From: Eubacteriales bacterium
Lineage (GTDB): Bacteria > Bacillota > Clostridia > Lachnospirales > Lachnospiraceae
Length of the DNA: 64,000 nucleotides
NCBI GenBank assembly: GCA_030524175.1
Contig: JAUNHC010000012.1
Location: 1-64,000, forward strand
Direction of reading: 5' to 3'
Below the pieces are notes generated by a model. The model made no database searches. It saw only the letters and a list, made by a program, of their open reading frames with translations, and was not told the origin of the DNA. Numbering within the stretch: position 1 is the stretch's first letter; each line of letters starts with the position of its first letter. Below are positions 54,201 through 62,766 of this stretch, in pieces. A program made the translations under genes and the position numbers.

Positions 54201-55340
54201 TCATGAGATTTTCTGCCCTATTTGAATGGACCGCATGACACGCTCAATTGCATTTTCCACCAAAACTTCTGCATTCTGTATTGCCTCATCCAAATGCATT
54301 GGTTTGCAAACTGCGGCCTCCATGGTCGTTACTCCCTTTTCATATATAGCTTCTGCTCCATACTCAATGGAACCAGAGACTGCCACAACAGGTATATCTT
54401 TATCTTTAGCCATTTTAGAAATTCCCGAAATAACCTTACCGAAAGCAGACTGACGGTCGATTTTCCCCTCGCCGGTGATAACGATATCTGCCCATTTCAA
54501 TTTTTCCTCAAATCCTGCCACTTCCAAAATGGCGTCAATTCCGGACTTTATCTTAGCTCCTGCAAATGCTACCAACCCGGCACCAAGCCCTCCGGCTGCC
54601 CCTGCACCGCGCATGTTTTCCAATTCCATGCCCATCTGTTCTTTTATCACTTCAGCAAAATGCTTTAAGCCTCTGTCCAGTTCAAGAATTTGTTCCGGTG
54701 TGGCACCTTTCTGAGGTCCGTAGACGGCTGCCGCCCCTAATTCTCCGCAAAGAGGGTTTATTACATCACACATAACAATGATCTCCCGTCCCTTAAGGCG
54801 CTTATCAACCTTCGAGGTATCAATTGTTTCAACACGGCAAAGCTCTTTTCCACCAAATCCAATTTCCCTTCCGTCTTTATCCAAAAAAGAATATCCTAAT
54901 GCCTGTGCCATTCCCAAGCCGCCGTCATTGGTTGCGGATCCGCCTATTCCTATGTATATCTGGGAACAATCTTCGTCCAATGCTGCCCGGATCAGTTCCC
55001 CTGTGCCATAGGTGGTTGCTGACATTACATCCCGCTCTTTTGCAGGGATCAGCGGCAGTCCAGATGCAGCAGCCATTTCAATAACTATTTTCTTGCCCGG
55101 CAATACACCATATACTGCCTCAATCTTTTTTCCATTAGGTGCGGTTACAACTACAGTACGATATTCCCCACCCAGACTACTCACCATTGCTTCTACGGTA
55201 CCTTCTCCTCCGTCTGCAACCGGGACGCACATAAATTCGGCATCGGCATATACCTTCCTCACACCTTTTTTAATTTGTTCTGCAACCTGCATTGTACTCA
55301 GACTTCCCTTATACGAATCTGAGGCCAGTAACAATTTCAC
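54201..55340 (-). CDS. garK: Glycerate kinase (GarK/GlxK type)
   Basis: The 379-residue protein has the glycerate kinase I family features: LLASDSYKGSLSTMQVAEQI at the start, VADGGEGTVEA, GIGGSATNDGGLGMAQALG and VITGEGKIDRQSAFGKV. It phosphorylates D-glycerate to 2-phosphoglycerate. A GTG at 55340 lies 6 bases after AAAGGAGGAG; upstream in-frame codons overlap that site. First gene of the operon and next to cdaR, the usual regulator of glycerate genes. How glycerate fits the downstream acyl-CoA steps is unclear. Confidence 0.9.
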   Translation of the reverse strand: MKLLLASDSYKGSLSTMQVAEQIKKGVRKVYADAEFMCVPVADGGEGTVEAMVSSLGGEYRTVVVTAPNGKKIEAVYGVLPGKKIVIEMAAASGLPLIPAKERDVMSATTYGTGELIRAALDEDCSQIYIGIGGSATNDGGLGMAQALGYSFLDKDGREIGFGGKELCRVETIDTSKVDKRLKGREIIVMCDVINPLCGELGAAAVYGPQKGATPEQILELDRGLKHFAEVIKEQMGMELENMRGAGAAGGLGAGLVAFAGAKIKSGIDAILEVAGFEEKLKWADIVITGEGKIDRQSAFGKVISGISKMAKDKDIPVVAVSGSIEYGAEAIYEKGVTTMEAAVCKPMHLDEAIQNAEVLVENAIERVMRSIQIGQKIS

Positions 55341-55434
55341 AAAATACTCCTCCTTTACGCCCACTAATTCTTATGCATAAAGCACAATTCTTTTTATCTG
55401 TTTTTGATATTTATGTGCGCTTTCACTAATTAGA

Positions 55435-55463
55435 ATTGTATAAAACCGCAAACATTATCACAA
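55435..55463 (-). promoter_or_regulatory. Promoter of the acid-degradation operon
   Basis: TTGTGA (55458-55463), 17-bp spacer, TACAAT (55435-55440), giving a leader of about 90 nt before glycerate kinase. The -35 is non-consensus, as expected for an activated promoter. Confidence 0.5.
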
Positions 55464-55471
55464 TATTACCC

Positions 55472-55500
55472 ATACCAAATAATTTCATTGTTTTTGGTAT
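55472..55500. promoter_or_regulatory. Possible CdaR operator
   Basis: ATACCAAA (55472-55479) and TTTGGTAT (55493-55500) form a perfect 8-bp inverted repeat with a 13-bp spacer. It begins about 10 bp upstream of the -35 box of the operon promoter, the normal place for an activator such as the adjacent CdaR. Confidence 0.4.
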
Positions 55501-55526
55501 TCCGTACCATTAACTTATGACCGGGC

Positions 55527-55565
55527 AAAAAAAGAGCCGCCTCACATATCCAAGGCAACTCTTTT
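55527..55565 (-). terminator. Terminator of cdaR
   Basis: AAGAGTTGCCT pairs with AGGCGGCTCTT (two mismatches) on the minus strand and is followed by a run of seven T. It separates cdaR from the glycerate kinase operon. Confidence 0.75.
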
Positions 55566-55611
55566 CCTGAAGGAATTTTATCATCAATATTCTCGAAGTT
55601 TCACTGTCAAT

Positions 55612-56775
55612 TTACAACACATGGTCGAATTCATAAATCAGCATGGCAATATAGAGGGGAATGGATTCCTTAATGTTTCTGGGATCATAGCCGGTCATTT
55701 CTTTTAGTTTGGTCAGCCTGTACTGCAGAGTATTTTTGTGGATAAAACAATCCTCTGCTGTTTTCGTTATGGAGCCATTGTTTTCGGAATAGCAACGCAG
55801 CAGCTGTACCCACCTGATAATATCGCTCTCCTGGCAATCCTTAAACACACGTTTGACAAACATTTCTCTGTCGTGCTTGGATATATTTTCAAGCAGCAGC
55901 TCTATATCAGCATCGCTGTATACCTTAATACGCCTGTTTTTCAGACGCATGGCTAAATTACAGGCTGTGTCAGCCTCACGGTAAGAACGGCGGATTTCTA
56001 TACGGTTAGTGCCGGCCGTGCCGATCCCGCAGTAAACCATACAGTCATACTGCTTCTCCACACTCTCTGTAATCTGTTTTACAACATTGAAAACTTCTAT
56101 GGTCTTTGAACTGTGAAAAAAAATAACCACCTTTGTGCCAATCTGGAAAACCAAATGCTGTGCATCCTGTTTCAGATACCTCCTGATTTCTTTGATGATC
56201 CTGTCATACAGTTTCTGCTCCACTTCTGCTTCCCTGATTTTCTCATTCTCTTTCTTATGAACAATACCAAGAACCACAACAACACGGTTTAAATTAATAT
56301 CAATACCGAGCAGCTGACCGCGGAAATTCATGGTTTCCTCTGTCTCCCCACTATCCTCACTGGCAAAAAGCCAGCTGAAAACAAAATTGTTTTTCATGTT
56401 TTCCATAATCTTTTTCTGGTTATTCTGGTAGCTGTCCATAATAAGGATCTTAGTCATCTTCTGGATGATCTTACCCAGTATCTGGACCTCTTCCTTTTCG
56501 CCGGTAATTCCCACAACTCCTACAATTTCGTCTTCTATAATGATTGGAAGATTAATTCCGTTTTTTGCCCCTGCATATTGATCATGGCTGCAAATAACAA
56601 GCTCATCCAGCTTTTGGCTGATAACCTGCTGGGCACCTGAATGATATGTACCAATTCTTGACATATCTGAACTGGCAATAATACAACCTGTCTCATCCAT
56701 AATATTAATGTTTTTTTGTATGGTGTCCTCTAATTCCTCCACGATATTCTGCATCTGTTTTCTGGGTATAATCAT
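55612..56775 (-). CDS. cdaR: CdaR-type sugar-diacid/glycerate regulator
   Basis: The 387-residue protein has an N-terminal diacid-recognition domain (residues 1-135, with MDETGCIIASSDMSRIGTYH and INLPIIIEDEIVGVVGITG), a middle GGDEF-like region and a C-terminal PucR-type HTH (TAEDCFIHKNTLQYRLTKLK). CdaR activates genes for glycerate, galactarate and glucarate use in response to the acid. ATG at 56775 follows AGGTGAGGTG. It lies directly upstream of the glycerate kinase operon, in the same direction but with its own promoter (56855-56883) and terminator. Confidence 0.9.
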   Translation of the reverse strand: MIIPRKQMQNIVEELEDTIQKNINIMDETGCIIASSDMSRIGTYHSGAQQVISQKLDELVICSHDQYAGAKNGINLPIIIEDEIVGVVGITGEKEEVQILGKIIQKMTKILIMDSYQNNQKKIMENMKNNFVFSWLFASEDSGETEETMNFRGQLLGIDINLNRVVVVLGIVHKKENEKIREAEVEQKLYDRIIKEIRRYLKQDAQHLVFQIGTKVVIFFHSSKTIEVFNVVKQITESVEKQYDCMVYCGIGTAGTNRIEIRRSYREADTACNLAMRLKNRRIKVYSDADIELLLENISKHDREMFVKRVFKDCQESDIIRWVQLLRCYSENNGSITKTAEDCFIHKNTLQYRLTKLKEMTGYDPRNIKESIPLYIAMLIYEFDHVL

Positions 56776-56854
56776 AACTATACACCTCACCTATTCTGCG
56801 GCAGACAGCCGCTATCTGCATTTTTCGCATTATGGATTGGTAGAGTTGTAAATT

Positions 56855-56883
56855 ATTATATACAAATATATTTTCTACAGCAA
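56855..56883 (-). promoter_or_regulatory. Promoter of cdaR
   Basis: TTGCTG (56878-56883), 17-bp spacer, TATAAT (56855-56860). The rest of the gap from 56884 to 57130 is AT-rich and shows no gene. Confidence 0.55.
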
Positions 56884-57130
56884 TGGCTTTCATAACAGTT
56901 TTTTCTTCCATTTACTGGTAATGGTACTAATTTTTCTGCTTTCTCTAAGTAATTTATGTATTTTATATTTTATTAATTAATCATGTATTATTGTTCTATA
57001 ATTCATTTTGTACGCACAAATACAACAAATTCACAATCACAACAGTCCTGCCAAATATGTGCCTCTGTGCAGATTTGAAACAGTATACCTCATATAGAAC
57101 AAAGCAGCGTACTTTCTTAGGTATATAAAA

Positions 57131-57173
57131 ACAGCGGTACTTCATGGAGCTTTATCCATGATAGTACCGCTGT
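57131..57173 (-). terminator. Terminator of the PHP-helicase operon
   Basis: ACAGCGGTACT (57131-57141) pairs with AGTACCGCTGT (57163-57173), with ATGGA/TCCAT inside. On the minus strand it is followed by TTTTTATATACC, another copy of the terminator-linked motif. Confidence 0.8.
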
Positions 57174-57202
57174 CCTATACCGATTTTCCCATGCCGCCAT
57201 AT

Positions 57203-60200
57203 CTAAATAAAGTCAAACAGGCTCATCTGACGGGCTGCCTCTGCAGCTTTTTTACGCCCTGCTGTTTCCTTCCGCACAGACTTATCCGGGAGCTCTGCCA
57301 AAAATGGGGACGCCTCCTGGGCGTAAGTAATGATCAGCTCATCCTTTGCCCTGGTCATTCCCACATAAAACAAGCGCCTCTCTTCTTCTGTATCTGCAGG
57401 ATACTTTTCATTTTCCAGCGGAATCTCTCCCTCACCTGCTCCGTACAAAATGACAACGGGAAACTCTAAGCCCTTGGAGCCATGTAATGTCATGAGATGT
57501 ACAGCATCTGCAGTATAGCTTTTGCCTCCGCAGCGTTTCAAATCACCTTCCTCTCCCAGGAGGAGGGCATCAAGCAGTTCATTCATGTTGGAATAACAAA
57601 CAGCCATTTCAGCCAGATATAAAAGCTCCTCATTTTCCTCCTGTTCAAGGTCTGACATCCAGCTTTCTACCAGCTTCCTGGGCCTGCTGCGTTTCCATTT
57701 TGTCTTATATTTGCTTTCCATCTGCCGGTAAATACTCAGGGAAAGGCTGTCATCTTCAAGATCCCACAAAAGCTTCATCGCCTGGGTACGATATGCCATG
57801 TTCTCAGGCTCAGACAGTGAACGGAAAAATGCCACCGTCCCCCTCACAAGAGGCTTAGACAGGAACTCCTCTCTGCCGCCTACCGTATAGGGGATCCCTT
57901 CCTGGCTAAGACATTTTTCCAATAATCTTGCCTGATGATGGGTTCTGTATAAAATGGCAATATCCCGGAAGGTCCAAGGCTTTTTGTCCTCGCGGAAAGC
58001 TTCCTGTTCCTCTGTATCCAGCATATCAATTCCCCCGATAAGTCTGTTCACTTCCTTTGCGGCAAAAATTGCCTCCTGCATTTTTCCGCTGGCCTTTACT
58101 ACCCGCACAGGCATCCCGTCACTGCAATCAGGCTCAAGCGTTCTCACCCCGCCGGGATTATGGGAGATTACTTCCACAGCCGCTGACACAACTGCACCGG
58201 CGGAACGATAATTCTTCTCAAGGGTAATAACTTTTGTATCAGGATAATCTGCCTTAAGGTGTTGGAAACAATAAGCGTCAGAACCCCGGAAACCATAAAT
58301 GGACTGATCCGGATCTCCGATCACAAACAATTCCCTGCCATGGTCATTCCAGGCCTTGATCAACTCATATTGTAAAGGACTGATATCCTGGAATTCATCT
58401 ACCAGAAGATAGGAAAAGGCCTGCTGGCAAGCCGGATTTTTCCTGCTGTATTCCGTCCCCTTCTCCCTGAAAATACGGAGAGTTTCCAGCAAAAGATCAT
58501 CGAAATCAAACCTGCCGTCCTCTCTCAGACGTGACTCATAAGCTTCGAATGCCTCATAATGTGGCTGATTTCCTTCTTCTCTTTCCCTGTATTTACCGCC
58601 GATTTTCCAGAGAGATACCTCCTGCAGAAATTTTCTGGGAGGAAGGGAAATTCCATATTCTTTACAGATTTCTCCTGCCAGTTCCCACACTTCCTCCTGG
58701 CCTGCCAAGGTAAATTCTACTCCCGCCTTCTTCAGAAAATCCAGACTGATCCCATGGAAAGTCCCTATATTCATGCGCTGGACATTCCGTCCTCCCCCAA
58801 GCTGAAGAGCCAGTCGTTCCTTCATCTCCGCAGCCGCCTGGTTGGTAAAGGTAACTGCTGTGATCTCACTGGGCTTTACCTTTCTGTGCTCCAATAAATA
58901 AAGTATACGGGACACCAAGGTTTTCGTCTTACCGGTGCCTGGCCCGGCAATAACCGCCACAGCCCGGTCAACAGCCTCCACAGCCTCCTGCTGCTGTTCA
59001 TTTAGAGTCTGGCTTGCAGCCTGTACGCTTTCCAGTTCCGCATTACCTGAGTCTGTATTTCCCTCATCAGTCCTTTCAGTACCGGCTCCTGGAGAAAAGG
59101 GAATCTGACCTTGCGAGCAGGAATCCGGCTCCTGTGACTCACAGCTTCCGCCCTCCGCCATCCATTCATTGATTCCCTGAAACAAGCTTATCTGACCGTC
59201 AACATTCTGGATCTCCCATGGTTCAAAGAGCTTGACTGTTCCATACTCTCCGTCAAATCCAGGCCGTCTGATGACTTGTCCGTCACGCAGTCTTCTGATA
59301 CCTTCCGCTACCAGATATCCGCTCTCTTTTTTGATATCTTCTATGGGGACATCTCTTAATATAGAAAATTCCGCTCCCAAATTTCCCAGCATTTCCTCAT
59401 ACTGCTCCTGTACCTTTCTGCTGGCAGAGGAGTGCCCCGTGGACACGGCGATCACCTCAGGAAGGGGAACAAGACTCTGGTAAAGCTTACCATCTTCCTT
59501 CACATAGCCTTCCTCCCGGTCCGCAAGCTGCACCACTCTGTGGTCCACACCGATTGTAAGTTTTTTACCGCACACAGGACATTTTCCGCCGTATCGTTCA
59601 GCCTCTGCGGGGCTTAGGCAAATATGGCATTTTCTATGTCCGTCATAATGATATTTTCCTTCCTCCGGAAAGAATTCTATGGTACCCTCCAGTCCCTTTC
59701 CTTCCTGTATAGCAGCAGAAAGCCCCTGGTAGGAACGGTCTGTATCCAGAAGATTCGCCTCCCTCCCAAGCTTAGCGGGAGAATGAGCATCAGAATTGGA
59801 AATAAGCTGAAAACGGTCAAGGGCAGACAACCGCCAGTTCATAGGCGGATCCGAAGACAGCCCTGTCTCCAGTGCATGTACATAAGGAGTCAAATCCTCA
59901 AAGCACTCTTCTATGGTATCAAATCCGGAAAATGCCCCGAACAGTGAGAAATGGGGTGTCCATATATGCGCCGGGATTAAAATACCTTGGGGACAGGTTT
60001 CCAGCATGATCTCCAGCAAATCCCTGGAATCAAGCCCAAGAATAGGCCTGCCGTCCGAGTGGATATTTCCGATCGCCTCCAGCTTGACAGACAGCTTATG
60101 GGCATCCTCCAGGCTTGGCAGCAGTATCACATTATGGACTTTTCGTGTCTTACCATTCTTCTTGTAAATCGAACTTATTTCCCCGGAAATCACGAACCGC

Positions 60201-60448
60201 GGCGCCTCCCCGGGCAGGGAGGATACCCCGTCCAGTAGGCAGTCATCTTTAAGGACATAGAGGCCCTCTTCCCCAGGGACTAATTTTTCATTCAATTCTT
60301 CCCGCCAGGCAGGATGCGTGAAATCACCTGTGCCCACAATAGAAATGCCTTTTTTTCTGGCCCACAGATCCAGATGTTCAGGAGTCCCTTCTTTGCTGGT
60401 GGCCCTGGAAAATCTGGAGTGTATATGCAAATCCGCAATCTGCTTCAA
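57203..60448 (-). CDS. Endonuclease-Q-like PHP nuclease fused to UvrD/PcrA helicase
   Basis: A roughly 1081-residue two-part protein. Residues 1-420 form a PHP domain (DLHIHSRFSRATS, GTGDFTHP, PAHIWTPHFS, NSDAHSPAKLG) with a four-Cys zinc motif (CHIC…CPVC, about 274-293), the arrangement of endonuclease Q, which nicks DNA at deaminated bases. After a Ser/Glu/Asp-rich linker (425-485) comes a superfamily 1 helicase: Walker A GPGTGKT (502-508), LLVDEFQDISPLQY, GDPDQSIYGFRGSD, MTLHGSKGLEFPVV and YVGMTRAKDELI. The TTG at 60448, 5 bases after AGGTGA, gives the natural N-terminus; ATG at 60469 inside panE is an alternative. Probably a DNA repair enzyme. Confidence 0.85.
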   Translation of the reverse strand: MKQIADLHIHSRFSRATSKEGTPEHLDLWARKKGISIVGTGDFTHPAWREELNEKLVPGEEGLYVLKDDCLLDGVSSLPGEAPRFVISGEISSIYKKNGKTRKVHNVILLPSLEDAHKLSVKLEAIGNIHSDGRPILGLDSRDLLEIMLETCPQGILIPAHIWTPHFSLFGAFSGFDTIEECFEDLTPYVHALETGLSSDPPMNWRLSALDRFQLISNSDAHSPAKLGREANLLDTDRSYQGLSAAIQEGKGLEGTIEFFPEEGKYHYDGHRKCHICLSPAEAERYGGKCPVCGKKLTIGVDHRVVQLADREEGYVKEDGKLYQSLVPLPEVIAVSTGHSSASRKVQEQYEEMLGNLGAEFSILRDVPIEDIKKESGYLVAEGIRRLRDGQVIRRPGFDGEYGTVKLFEPWEIQNVDGQISLFQGINEWMAEGGSCESQEPDSCSQGQIPFSPGAGTERTDEGNTDSGNAELESVQAASQTLNEQQQEAVEAVDRAVAVIAGPGTGKTKTLVSRILYLLEHRKVKPSEITAVTFTNQAAAEMKERLALQLGGGRNVQRMNIGTFHGISLDFLKKAGVEFTLAGQEEVWELAGEICKEYGISLPPRKFLQEVSLWKIGGKYREREEGNQPHYEAFEAYESRLREDGRFDFDDLLLETLRIFREKGTEYSRKNPACQQAFSYLLVDEFQDISPLQYELIKAWNDHGRELFVIGDPDQSIYGFRGSDAYCFQHLKADYPDTKVITLEKNYRSAGAVVSAAVEVISHNPGGVRTLEPDCSDGMPVRVVKASGKMQEAIFAAKEVNRLIGGIDMLDTEEQEAFREDKKPWTFRDIAILYRTHHQARLLEKCLSQEGIPYTVGGREEFLSKPLVRGTVAFFRSLSEPENMAYRTQAMKLLWDLEDDSLSLSIYRQMESKYKTKWKRSRPRKLVESWMSDLEQEENEELLYLAEMAVCYSNMNELLDALLLGEEGDLKRCGGKSYTADAVHLMTLHGSKGLEFPVVILYGAGEGEIPLENEKYPADTEEERRLFYVGMTRAKDELIITYAQEASPFLAELPDKSVRKETAGRKKAAEAARQMSLFDFI

Positions 60449-60452
60449 CTCA

Positions 60453-61382
60453 TCACCTGCTTTCCTCATCCAGTGCGAATCCAAATTTCTCTGCTACCTT
60501 TTCATATTCCGGCACAGGCACGTGATACTGTCTTCCCAGACGCACCACTTCAAAAATAAGCCCATCCATCTCTGACTGTTTTCCCGCCATCACGTCTCTC
60601 TGCATGGACGTTGTGGTCTCCGGAACCAGAGTCTCCAGAATACGGAGATTTACCTCAACCAGATCATTCCCGAAGTGTATGCCCATAGCCTCCGCCAGAC
60701 TTACGATCTCTCTGGTCATAGCCTTGAACATCTCCCTTGGCTGGCCCTCCTTCTGAAAATCTCCTGCCACAGCATTGAAATAAAGCCCTGCTGCTCCGAT
60801 AGGTGAAACATAGGAAAATTTCTGCAGTGCATCCCTGCGTATATTCTTTGACAGGATCCCACGAATCCCGCTTCCCTCAAAATCCCGTGCTATTTCTTCT
60901 AAAACCGGACGATACTCTTCCTCTTTTCTTGTGCCGAAAACAATCCTCAGAATCTCGCCGTGCTGAAGGATCACTCCTGGTTTTTTAATATTTGCCGACA
61001 CATAAATACATCCGTCTGTCACCAGAATCCCAGGGAGTTTCTCCTGCATTTTCCCACCTGTCCCATAGATATTCAGAATAGGAACCACAATGGTTTCAGG
61101 TCCGGCAATATCCTTGATAAAAGGGATGGTCTCTTCCAGTGAATAGCCCTTGACACATACAAGGATCACGTCAGGACAGCCCTTATATTCCTCCATAGAG
61201 GCTGCTTTTATCTTAATATTTTCCTGGGAATCATCCCACAACCGTTCCAGGATAAGACCGTGCTCCTTCATCGCCTCCAAATGTTTTCCCCTGGCGATCA
61301 GTGTTACGTCCTTACCGGCTTTCGTCATATATGCTCCGACAGTGCCCCCGGTACCACCGGCTCCTATGATCACATATTCCAT
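60453..61382 (-). CDS. panE: Ketopantoate reductase family protein (ApbA/PanE)
   Basis: The 309-residue protein has an N-terminal NADP site (YVIIGAGGTGGTVGAYMTKA), the catalytic Lys region (NIRRDALQKFSYVSPIGAA) and a C-terminal helical domain with TTSMQRDVMAGKQSEMDGL. It may reduce 2-dehydropantoate for coenzyme A synthesis, although many paralogues act on other 2-oxo acids and no panB or panC is nearby. ATG at 61382 follows AGAGAGGG. Ends 4 bases before the helicase start. Confidence 0.85.
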   Translation of the reverse strand: MEYVIIGAGGTGGTVGAYMTKAGKDVTLIARGKHLEAMKEHGLILERLWDDSQENIKIKAASMEEYKGCPDVILVCVKGYSLEETIPFIKDIAGPETIVVPILNIYGTGGKMQEKLPGILVTDGCIYVSANIKKPGVILQHGEILRIVFGTRKEEEYRPVLEEIARDFEGSGIRGILSKNIRRDALQKFSYVSPIGAAGLYFNAVAGDFQKEGQPREMFKAMTREIVSLAEAMGIHFGNDLVEVNLRILETLVPETTTSMQRDVMAGKQSEMDGLIFEVVRLGRQYHVPVPEYEKVAEKFGFALDEESR

Positions 61383-61421
61383 GAATTTTCCCTCTCTTTC
61401 CTTCATTAGTATTTACCCAAT

Positions 61422-62081
61422 TCAGCATACCACTTCCGACAGATGGTCGATTCCTCTTGCTATTCTCCCTGTAACATCTGAAAAATGACCTCCGGGATTT
61501 ATCTCATAAATCACATTATATTCCTGCTTCCAATACTGTATTAATTCTTCTGTAGATTCCTTTACCCGGGCCATCCTTTCTTCTTTTACCCGGTGTTCTC
61601 TGCTGCCCAGAGAAATATAGATCATAGATATTTCAGTCTTTGGCTTATGGGATAATACATAGTCAAGCCACCCGTCAAACCATAAAGAACCTGAAATACT
61701 TCCGATTTTGTTAAACTTATCGCATCTATACATGGCAAATACTGCAAACAATCCGGCCATGGAATATCCGGCAATCCCTCTGTCCGAAACAATAAACGGG
61801 AGTTCCTGTTCTGCTTCCGGCAATATCTCCTCGGTAAAATAAGTAAGATATTCTGAAGCTCCGCCGGCAAAATTTTCTCCTTTGGCAAATGTTTTTTCTG
61901 CAGGCCAGGGTGACAGTTCCCTGTTCCAATCTATCCCTGTCACAGCCAAAATCGTGCAGTTCTTCTTACTAGCATTCCATATTTTTTCCGCTTCCCCCGG
62001 AAAGGTATGAAGCCAGATGACAGGCTCCTTTTCCTCTTTCCCACTGCAGAAAATCTCAATCCTGTATTTCCCTATATCCAT
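61422..62081 (-). CDS. Alpha/beta-hydrolase, esterase-like (IroE/Fes type)
   Basis: The 219-residue protein has a nucleophile elbow GYSMAG and a C-terminal catalytic His in NPGGHFSD, with a GSISGSLWFDGWLDYV segment typical of the IroE/YbbA-like esterases (putative esterase family COG2819). No signal peptide, so cytoplasmic. The ATG at 62081 lies 5 bases after GGGAG; longer in-frame starts overlap the upstream gene. Substrate unknown. Forms an operon with ygjP upstream and panE downstream. Confidence 0.75.
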   Translation of the reverse strand: MDIGKYRIEIFCSGKEEKEPVIWLHTFPGEAEKIWNASKKNCTILAVTGIDWNRELSPWPAEKTFAKGENFAGGASEYLTYFTEEILPEAEQELPFIVSDRGIAGYSMAGLFAVFAMYRCDKFNKIGSISGSLWFDGWLDYVLSHKPKTEISMIYISLGSREHRVKEERMARVKESTEELIQYWKQEYNVIYEINPGGHFSDVTGRIARGIDHLSEVVC

Positions 62082-62101
62082 ATGGACTCCCATTCTTCTG
62101 C

Positions 62102-62674
62102 CTATATTTGTGACAGCATCCACCCATTCTCCTTAAGCCATGTCCTCCTGGTTTTGTAATCAGGTAACACCTTCTCCACCTCACTCCAAAACGCATTGGA
62201 ATGGTTCATTTCCTTTATATGACAAAGCTCATGTACCACCACATAATCCAACACTTCCGGCGGTGCAAGGACCAATTTCCAGTTAAAATTCAGATTATGG
62301 CTGCTGCTGCAGCTCCCCCAGCGGGTCTTCTGCTCCTTGATGGTTATCCTGTTAAACTGAACCCCCATCATCTTGGCAAAATATAGCGTCCTCTTTCGCA
62401 AAATCTCCTCGGCCTTACGGCGGTAAAGATTCTTCTTAGCCTCACTGAACTGGGGAATATTTTTTCCAACCTCCTGCCGTTCTCTTACTTTTTCAAGATT
62501 ATGCAGTATCCAGTCTGTCTTCTGTTCCACAAATTTCTTGATTCTCATTTCTGATATCCCCTGAGGGGCACGGACGATCACCTGGCCGTCTTTGCGGATT
62601 TCCAGGCTCATAGTCCTTCGTTTGCTGCGTATAATACAATAATCAAATTGTTCTGTCTTTATCTCTTTCTCCAT
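62102..62674 (-). CDS. ygjP: YgjP-type M48-like metallopeptidase (DUF45)
   Basis: The 190-residue protein has the zinc motif HELCHIKEMNHSNAFW (HExxH, third His 6 residues later) and the family features KRRTMSLEIRKDGQVIVRAP and TRWGSCSSSHNLNFNWKLVL. It resembles YgjP/WSS1-like SprT-type proteases, whose substrates may be DNA-protein crosslinks. Start ATG after GGAGAAGAAGAC. First gene of the operon leading to panE and the PHP-helicase, which would fit a DNA-repair theme. Confidence 0.88.
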   Translation of the reverse strand: MEKEIKTEQFDYCIIRSKRRTMSLEIRKDGQVIVRAPQGISEMRIKKFVEQKTDWILHNLEKVRERQEVGKNIPQFSEAKKNLYRRKAEEILRKRTLYFAKMMGVQFNRITIKEQKTRWGSCSSSHNLNFNWKLVLAPPEVLDYVVVHELCHIKEMNHSNAFWSEVEKVLPDYKTRRTWLKENGWMLSQI

Positions 62675-62719
62675 GTCTTCTTCTCCAAAGCCGGGGCTTT
62701 CCTAACATCACCGCCGTGC

Positions 62720-62755
62720 AAAAAAACCGATAACTGTTCACTCCGTAACCAGTTA
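62720..62755 (-). terminator. Terminator of the HD-domain gene
   Basis: TAACTG/CAGTTA with flanking pairing (62731-62755) is followed on the minus strand by seven T (62720-62726), 11 bases beyond the HD gene stop. Confidence 0.55.
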
Positions 62756-62766
62756 CAAACTGAGAA

